Below are positions 57,893-64,000 of a DNA stretch of 64,000 bases, piece after piece. Position 1 is the first letter of the stretch, and every line of letters begins with the position of its first letter. The notes beneath the pieces were generated by a model that saw only the letters and a list, made by a program, of their open reading frames with translations, did no database searches and was not told the origin of the DNA. Origin of the DNA: Toxoplasma gondii ME49 (Eukaryota; Apicomplexa; Conoidasida; Eucoccidiorida; Sarcocystidae); NCBI RefSeq assembly GCF_000006565.2, contig NC_031477.1, forward strand, positions 257,669 through 321,668, in the 5' to 3' direction. Both the position numbers and the translations under genes were made by a program.

Positions 57893-60800
57893 TTGTTCTT
57901 CCTCTTCTTCCTCCTCTTCCTCGTCTTGTTCTTCCTCTTGTTCTCCCGGGAGAAGAGAACCGGACTTCGGCGAGACAGGCGTCGCGTTGTTTGTTCGCGA
58001 GGAAGAGAGGCGAGACGCGCCAGGTTCGATTGATGGAGGAACGCGCGACGACATGCGCCGTCTGTCGTCGATTCAGTTGGAGGCAGAGTGGGTCGATGTA
58101 GGTTTCGCGCTGAAGGCGGCTGACGGCGCCTTGGGAGAGGCCGAGAGTGAGATCAACGGAGAGGAAGCAAAGAGGCAAGCCAGTGGATTTTCTGAGAATC
58201 TGCGGCAATCTTTAGCGCGCCTCCAGGAAACGCTTGCAGGCTTCCCGAGACATGTCTCTCCCGTAGTCAACTCGCCTCCATCCTCTTCTGAGCCCTGCGC
58301 GGCGCCTTCTTCAAATGCTCTTTCTCCTGGGTCTCCTTCGTCTTCTTCGTCTTCTTCTCTACCGTCTCCTCCTTCATCTTCTCCTCCATCTTCTCCTCCA
58401 TCGTCTTCATCCTCGCCTCTCTCTGGCGACAACGTCCGAGGCCAACTGTGCGTTGCGACGGTTCTTCCACGGGTAGACGCCGAGAGCACCCGCTGCATGC
58501 ATTTCGAGGAGACACAGGAGAAACAACCGAGAGAAGAGAGAGAACAAGGAGGCGAACGAGAGAGAGAAGGTGACGAGACGATGAATGAAGAAGACGAAAG
58601 CTTGCACAGTCGTGAGACGATGGGGTTGACGGACATCAGCCGCGACTCGCCTCTTTTGCGCATGTCTCTCTGCGAAGAGGCGGGAGAGAAGGAAGAAGAC
58701 GAGGATCGAGAGGCTGGACTGGAAGAGGAAGCGATGAGTTTCGAGAAGGAGTTCGTTGCTCCGCCGTCTGTCTCTCTGCCTTCTCCGGGAGGGCGAGACC
58801 AGAAAACGAGACGCGGGGACTTCGACAGGGAAGTATGTGGTGCAGGCGGAGACGCGAGCGGAGAGCGACAACAATCGGAGACAGCGCAGGGCCTCAACAC
58901 TCCTCTCGCGTCTCTGTCTGCTTCTCCCCGTTCCGCGGCGGAGACAGTTTTGCTTCCGGACAAAGAAACCGCAGCTCAATGCCGCCAGCCCCCTCTGCGC
59001 GTCGCGCCGACGCGAGCAGAGTCTTCTTCAGAAATACGGAAAACCGCATCCACTTACAGACAATTCATCTCGCGACGGCAGAACGCCTGCAGTCTAAGTT
59101 CTCTATCGGCCGTCTCTTCTTCTGTCTCTTCTCATGTGCGTGGATCTGCGTCATCGCGAGGCCATTCGCCTGCCAGGCCTCTCAGGGGGGCGCCTGCTGC
59201 GTTCGAAGTCTCTTCGCTCGCGTCTTCGAGCGTCCGTGGGCGACGCGTTGGACTGCGGCCGGAGACGCGGCGGTGGAGCGTCGCTTCTTCAGCGGCTTCG
59301 TGTCTCTCGTCTGTCTCCGACTGTCCCCGGCAGACCCTCTCACGGAAGCCGCGCTCGTTCTCGGACGCATGCGCGGCCAACGTCCCGAGTCTGTCGCTCT
59401 CTTCTCTCTCGCGGTTCGCTGCGGCCTCGCCACCCGTTAGTCCACTTCGTGAGCACGGGGGAGCCGAGGCGACAAGAACGCCCTTCGGGAGTTCTCGCGC
59501 GTCGGGACTGGACTCTCTGGCGCAGCGCCTGCTGCCTGCGCGGTCGCTCACGCTCGCGTTTTCTGCCTTTTCGGCGAGACGAGGCGGAGGCTCCCAGACC
59601 GGCGTCGGAGCGGAAACGCTTTCCGACAACGTTGGGCGGCCTGGGACAGAGCTCCACGCCGAAGAGGCGAGGCAGGGAAGGCGACAAAGCAGGCTTCGTG
59701 GGTGGGTGAGAGAGGGCACTGGGAGTCTGGCAACTGAGAGCGACGCGAAGAGAGCAGGAACTCCAGAGAAAACGAGCGCGCCAGTGGTTTCGGCAAAAAA
59801 CGCGGCGCCGAGTGTCCAGACCTCGCGAGAGAAGCACAAGGTTGCAAGAGGACGGATTTGCCTCGTCGTCCCCTCTCAGGGTACAGGCGAAGAGCAGCCG
59901 GAAGTTGCAGTCCACAACGGCAAAGGCAGACAGGGGAAGCAGCCTGGCGCGCAGGGAGTGTGTGAAGGCGCGTGGAAGCCGAAGGTCGCTGGAACGAAGC
60001 GAGGCGTCGAGAAGAAGTCAGAGAAGACGGACGCACAGACGAACGCCGTGAGAAGACGGAGCGACGGACGAGAAGGAGACGCTGAGCGAGGCGCGCAGCG
60101 AGCCACCGCGGCGACGGGCATTGTGGTATCTCTGAAAGAAAGGAAAGTCCTGCGAACGGGGACGCAGAGTTTCCGAAAAACTGAAGAGGCCCACGGGAAG
60201 AGCACCGCCACCGCAAAGGACGCTGACAGAAACGCGCAGTGGAGGATGAGAGAGGGGCACAACTGTACTGGAAAAAAAGGAACAGCAGACGAGGTGGAAC
60301 CAGAGCACCAGTCAGAAAAAGGGTATGTTCTCGCCAAATCCTCGTCTCAAAACTCGCCAAACGCAACTGCCCTCCCCGGAGGACATCCGCCTGAGAGTCC
60401 AGGTGGGCATTCACCCCACGAGAGGGCCTTAGAGGTACTTCTTCCGCTCCTTGCCCGGCCGCTTTTTTCTCCGGGATCTCCAGCAGCGTCCGGCCAGCTG
60501 AACGCCTCGTCGAGTGCGTCTGATTCGCCTCTCTGTGAGCAGCCGTCATCTGCTTCGCCTCTCTGTGAGCAGCCGTCGTCTGCTTCGCCTCTGCGTTTTT
60601 CTCCCAGAATGCTGCACACATTCTCGCCCTTCGCTTCGTCTCTGTTCGGTCCTTTACTGGCGTCTCGCTCCCGCCAGTTCGAAGAGCGCGACGAGGCGCC
60701 CAGGAAGCGCGAGGACGAAGCAGACATCCAGCGCGTCAGTACAGCTGCATGTGCAGATCAGCCTCCGGTCCCGGAGGTCCAGTGTTTCCGCCTTCCAGAC

Positions 60801-61001
60801 GACGAGCCAGACGGCGGCTCCGTCCTGTCGTCACCCAAGTTTCTTCTGCACAGCGAAGAAGAAGAAGAGCACCGCGAGGGCGCCAGCGACGCGAGAAAGT
60901 TGAGTGCCTTCTCCCCCGCCTTGTCCAGAGACTCTGACGCTTCCCTCGACGCTCGCGACTCGATGGACCGAGACGAAGGTCCCGGCGGCTACGATTTCTA
61001 G
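47759..61001 (+). CDS. 3665-aa multi-pass membrane protein with divergent FH2 (formin homology 2)-like region
   Basis: Six exons join in phase with GT-AG borders: 47759-49035, 49533-53331, 53853-54450, 55034-55483, 55835-56078, 56372-61001 (10998 nt). The ATG sits in CCAACATGGC. Residues 1-370 are Ser-rich and charged. About 380-1190 contain several hydrophobic helices, e.g. IVAVACVLLTRLHLVWLIA, FGVSLLLSVVLLLTFFL, LRLLLLSLYLLLSATRI. About 1442-2145 resemble an FH2 domain broken by low-complexity inserts: VKVLSEPESMRMTSALQKL, AVEKKLLPIVRLPRPHARL (formins: AExFLLxLxxIPRLxERL), FVELQMSPALARYVHCLRVL, and late helices EEAWSRLHSHADAVAAAA and EFIQRHPRELAEIFPDY. The GN(Y/F)xN motif after RVL is missing, so actin binding is doubtful. 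Residues 2146-3665 are Ser/Glu-rich and probably disordered. The intron 2 donor (GTCGGC) is weak but gives the only phase-0 join. FH2 assignment is by eye; the gene model is firmer than the function. Confidence 0.72.
47785..47965. repeat. in-frame TCTTCTGCTTCT repeat (Ser/Ala) in exon 1
   Basis: About 24-bp units of TCTCTCTCTTCTTCTGCTTCTTCT encode LSSSASSS repeats. The plus strand is almost pure pyrimidine and its complement opens a 409-codon Lys/Arg-rich antisense frame that is an artefact. Confidence 0.88.
48775..48870. repeat. poly-Ser codon tract (TCTTCC)n in exon 1
   Basis: TCTTCC/TCTTCT hexamers encode an unbroken Ser/Arg run just before the first predicted membrane segments of the FH2-like protein. 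Confidence 0.85.
50160..50250. repeat. LSSS-coding tandem repeat in exon 2
   Basis: 12-bp units (TCTTCTTCTCTT-like) encode LSSSLSSS repeats between membrane segments of the FH2-like protein. Confidence 0.85.
52245..52400. repeat. Ser-codon tract ahead of the FH2-like region
   Basis: TCTTCTTCATCG-type codons encode a long Ser/Pro/Ala linker immediately before the first FH2-like helix. Confidence 0.8.
57800..57955. repeat. TCCTCTTCCTCTTGC repeat (Ser/Cys) in exon 6
   Basis: Ser runs punctuated by Cys (SSSSCSSSSSS). The complement is a Glu-rich frame of no significance. Confidence 0.85.
60530..60595. repeat. 30-bp direct repeat in exon 6 (CEQPSSASPL)
   Basis: Two adjacent 30-bp copies of GAGCAGCCGTCRTCTGCTTC plus CCTCTCTGT encode the decapeptide CEQPSSASPL twice in the disordered tail. 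Confidence 0.85.
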
Positions 61002-61261
61002 TTCCCTTTGACGCGCGTTTCCTTTCTGCGTCGCTGACTTCGTCGCCGAAAAATCCCAAAACGTCAACGAAGCGGCCTCTGCTCAGAGCCCACACACGTC
61101 GCCCGCGCTTCTGCCGCGTCGACATCTCCGTCTCTGCCTCATGTGAGGCCAGGCAACCAAAATGGACGAACATGTCTAGGTTCTCGCTTTCTCCTTTGCT
61201 TCTCGACATGCTTGCGTGCAATCGTGGATCCTTACTCTTTGGCTGCTGCAGCGGTCGGGCG

Positions 61262-61334
<73 letters not shown>

Positions 61335-62270
61335 GTTGTACGTAGTTTATACAGTATATACATATAACGATATGTATGCATATGTATGTGTATCATGTAT
61401 TTACAAGTAGATGTAGAGTTCTTTTGGGATGCAAGTGCTGAGTCTTTGACAAAAGACGCTGTGAGGGACGAGAGAGAGTGTGCGTCGCTGCGTTTGTTCT
61501 TCTCACTGAATGCCGTCGCTTTCAATCGGCTGTCCAAAGCAGCTCTTTCCTCTTTGGTGTCGACGTTTTCGAGCGTCGAAGCGGAGACGCCAAGTTTCGG
61601 CCGGCGCTGCTGAAGAAGACTTCGCATGCATTATGCATCACGCTTCTACAGGAAAAGAGTATAGAAGAATGCGCATGCAACAGTATGACTGCAGTTTCAG
61701 CGATCGTCGCTTGCAGAGTACAGAGGTCACATTAGACGCTGAACGGCAGTGGTACTCCAGATGTGAGGCAAACAGCAAAGTCTCGAAGTCTCCTGTACAC
61801 CCGGCCGCCCTGCTGGGAGGGCAACATCACTTCAACCAAAGAGAACAAGATCGTGTGGAGCACCGTTGGAAGCCAGCCTTGCGCATCTTCCTTCGTCTTT
61901 TTCTGTCGCCTCCTAAAAGCGGTGGATTTCAATGTCCTACCAATAGCTTGATGGTGTTAAGTCCTGATGCTACTGATTGGTTGATTGGAGGACTTGCCAG
62001 TCCCAGCAGGAGCAGTTAAACTCTAGAAGAGTCGACTCTTATTCATTCATTCCAGGCTAGTTGTTGAGAGACAGTCACGAGCCCAAAACCACAACATCGT
62101 AATCTCAAGGATTTGCGATACAAATGGCGGAAGGGGAGTTTGTATGTTATGGAGTGTCATAGAAGATAAACTCTACAGTTATCGCATTCTTCTGCAGGAA
62201 TCCACTGGTTCACCATCGACTATCTTGTTTCGACTTCGTACTGACTGTGTCTTACTGTCGCACACATACG
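61002..62270. other. 3' flank of the FH2-like gene, no gene supported
   Basis: Holds the presumed 3' UTR and a long TA microsatellite. A 169-codon plus-strand frame (61510-62019) has no motif and no clear start. Confidence 0.5.
61263..61336. repeat. (TA)n microsatellite
   Basis: About 70 bp of TA repeat with two CATA interruptions, some 260 bp after the FH2-like stop codon. Confidence 0.9.
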
Positions 62271-62489
62271 TTACTCTACCAAATACCAGTTAACTGAGGT
62301 AAGCAATCCACGGTTGAACTGTGGGTGAGTTTCAATGTCCAAGACAGAGCACTGGATTGGACGCCCAGGGAACAATCGAATAAACAAACGGCTTATAGTA
62401 CTTAGGATACTGAGTACGACTCCGGTGATGAGAGACAGACAACCAAGTCCTTTGTTTATGAAGTCACGGAACGTCCTTCTTCGATGCAT
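62271..62489 (-). CDS. possible small membrane ORF or nuclear mitochondrial fragment (72 codons)
   Basis: A minus-strand ATG at 62489 opens 72 codons with one clear hydrophobic helix: GLGCLSLITGVVLSILSTI followed by a basic SRLFIRLFPGR. The frame is open a further 86 codons upstream. The pattern K-G-L-G-x3-L-x2-G-V...T...F-I-R-L vaguely recalls the first helix of coccidian cytochrome oxidase subunit 1, and fragments of mitochondrial DNA are abundant in Toxoplasma nuclear DNA. Base composition is milder than mitochondrial DNA, so this may equally be a small real gene or chance. Confidence 0.2.
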   Translation of the reverse strand: MHRRRTFRDFINKGLGCLSLITGVVLSILSTISRLFIRLFPGRPIQCSVLDIETHPQFNRGLLTSVNWYLVE

Positions 62490-62907
62490 GGCACCACCCA
62501 AAAAAGATGCGCTCTGCATGCTCGCGGGCGCGCAGCGAATCTCCCCATCTTGAAACGGCAAGCAAATCTCGCAGACTCTGGCATCCCCCGCATATTCAAA
62601 TATACGTAGAAACAGCTTTACGTTTACACTGCAGCAGTGAACATACAGAGACGCGCATGCGCTTACAGATAAAGCGTTATGAGCAGGAATGTGTCTGGGG
62701 TTGTTCGCCGTTCGCAAACTTGTCGCTTTACCGAGAGATGCAGACAAATGGAGAGATACACATGCGCCTACGAGTAACTCGACGAGGGCACAGATATGTC
62801 TGGATGTGCAACATGCCCTGTTCTCGCCTTAAAGGCGGTCAGTCACTATATATATATATATATATGTATATATATACATGCATACATAAACGCATATATA
62901 TATATAT

Positions 62908-62941
<34 letters not shown>

Positions 62942-63589
62942 GTTGACTAAGATCTGTGCAGAGGACGACAGGGGCGCTTCGAGAAAAGTGGAAACGGCAG
63001 AAAAGGGTGAGTTTTCATTCCCGAGAGACTCGCGGCCGGTCGGCGTTAACGGAGCGTCCCCACGGCAGGGAGACAAACCTAAACCCCCAAAATACAAACA
63101 CTTGGTTTGTAGACGAAGCGAAATTGCGGAGAAAAGACAATGCAGAGCCTCGTGGAGACGACAAGAGAAGAGGACGCAAATGTTTCGACAAGACGGAAGA
63201 ACGGAGAGGCGAAAACACAGACGTATAGAAAACAAAGACGATTCAAAGGCAGAAAGTACGCAACTGTGGAATGGAAAGAAGAAGCAGACGGAGAGAACAT
63301 ACATTTGAGAAGCAAGAACAGAGTGCTTCATAATCTCGGGTACTCTTGGCAACTTTTGCGCCCAGTCGGCGAGACCTCGAAGGACGGCATTCAGGGACGA
63401 TTGTGAATTTTTTCAGTCACACTCGATGGGAGCATTTTTTTAAAACCGTCATTTCTCTGTCGCGTCTTCGTCTTTCTTCTCTCAGGTCTCTCCTTGTCTC
63501 ACACGTCTTGGTGAACGAGCGCTAGATGTTCTCATTCTTTTCTGAAATTTCCCTCACTGCGTTCTGGAAGTCTTCTCCTCATTTTCTTC
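62490..63589. other. intergenic, microsatellite-bearing, no gene supported
   Basis: Contains a TA microsatellite near 62.9 kb. Overlapping frames on both strands between 62956 and 63406 show no convincing protein features. Confidence 0.45.
62848..62942. repeat. (TA)n microsatellite cluster
   Basis: Three TA runs separated by GTATATATACATGCATACATAAACGC-like spacers (short segments). Confidence 0.88.
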
Positions 63590-63943
63590 TCAGCGTCTCC
63601 TGTCACTGTTTCCTGAGATGATTCTTCTACTCGTTATGCTGCCGTTCTTTTTCTCGGCCGCTGAGTTCGACAGTCTCACGAGCTCGCCGGACTCCCCTCG
63701 GCGCTGGCTCTGAGGAACTTTCTTGAACGTTTCCCTGTCTTTCGTACCCTCATGTCTTTTTCCTGCTTCGAACGATTCACTGCTCCTTCGTCGACTCGAA
63801 GGCGCGCCATGTTCGCGTCCGTTGTCTGGTGTCTCTTCGTCTGCGCCTTCTGGCGACTCCCCGCGAGAGATCCGGCCAGAGTCGGAGCCGATGACTTTGT
63901 GACGGGGAGGGGAGGGCTTTTTTGTGCTGTGAACTTCTCTCAA
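63590..63943 (-). CDS. candidate 3' exon of a minus-strand gene continuing beyond the window
   Basis: An open minus-strand stretch ends in TGA at 63590-63592 and reads as a polar, Arg/Ser/Glu-rich tail (HKVIGSDSGRISRGE, EETPDNGREHGAPSS, AAEKKNGSITSRRIISG). Its apparent start is not ATG, and an acceptor-like TTCACAG lies near its beginning, so it would be a terminal exon of a gene convergent with the FH2-like gene. No domain is recognisable. The opposite strand holds a competing short frame beginning MFASVVWCLFVCAF (63810), which could be a signal peptide, so the strand is not settled. Confidence 0.3.
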   Translation of the reverse strand: MREVHSTKKPSPPRHKVIGSDSGRISRGESPEGADEETPDNGREHGAPSSRRRSSESFEAGKRHEGTKDRETFKKVPQSQRRGESGELVRLSNSAAEKKNGSITSRRIISGNSDRRR

Positions 63944-64000
63944 TCCCAGTGACCAAAAGACAGAGTCGAGACTCCGTTCCTCTCCCTACTTTCCAACTTT

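Noticed and set aside
63752..63952. Short plus-strand frame with a signal-peptide-like start
   Set aside because: Weak ATG context and only about 47 codons from the internal ATG; the opposite strand reads as a longer polar protein segment.

Overview
The window looks like nuclear DNA of a tissue-cyst coccidian (Toxoplasma gondii, or a close relative such as Hammondia or Neospora). The evidence is protein-coding genes with GT-AG introns, some very many and short; enormous Ser/Pro/Arg-rich open frames; (TA)n microsatellites and minisatellites packed into introns; and protein matches that fit an alveolate. No bacterial, phage, CRISPR, rRNA or tRNA feature could be supported. Species cannot be fixed from the sequence alone.

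Layout, left to right. 1-2734 (+): the last five exons of a DEAD-box helicase of the DDX47/Rrp3 type (ribosome biogenesis), truncated by the window edge. 2735-5778: intergenic, convergent. 5779-20682 (-): one uninterrupted 4967-codon frame with a non-canonical poly(A)/poly(U) polymerase core near its middle, surrounded by thousands of low-complexity residues. 20683-27715: mostly non-coding, with one possible Cys-rich terminal exon at about 24.5 kb. 27716-28845 (+): a two-exon gene for a UBL3/MUB-type membrane-anchored ubiquitin-fold protein ending in a CAAX box. 29251-30554 (+): coding-like segments that change frame repeatedly, probably a decayed or badly resolved gene. 32075-44946 (-): a 16-exon gene for DRC1, the nexin-dynein regulatory complex subunit, reconstructed to 780 aa; its introns carry most of the tandem repeats in the window, including a 1-kb array of 49-bp units. 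47759-61001 (+): a six-exon gene for a 3665-aa protein that joins a multi-pass membrane region to a split, divergent formin-homology-2-like region and a 1.5-kb-residue disordered tail. 61002-64000: AT microsatellites, a small possible membrane ORF and a possible exon of a minus-strand gene that enters from the right.

The genes do not form one pathway. They span ribosome assembly (DDX47), RNA tailing (the giant nucleotidyltransferase), membrane ubiquitin-fold signalling (UBL3), flagellar motility of the male gamete (DRC1) and possibly membrane-actin coupling (the FH2-like protein). DRC1 and the FH2-like gene are divergent and share a 2.8-kb upstream region.

All exon joins given here keep the reading frame and use GT-AG borders, but they were made by eye. 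The two most useful points to check are the FH2-like/membrane fusion protein and the 343-bp higher-order period (7 x 49 bp) inside DRC1 intron 6.
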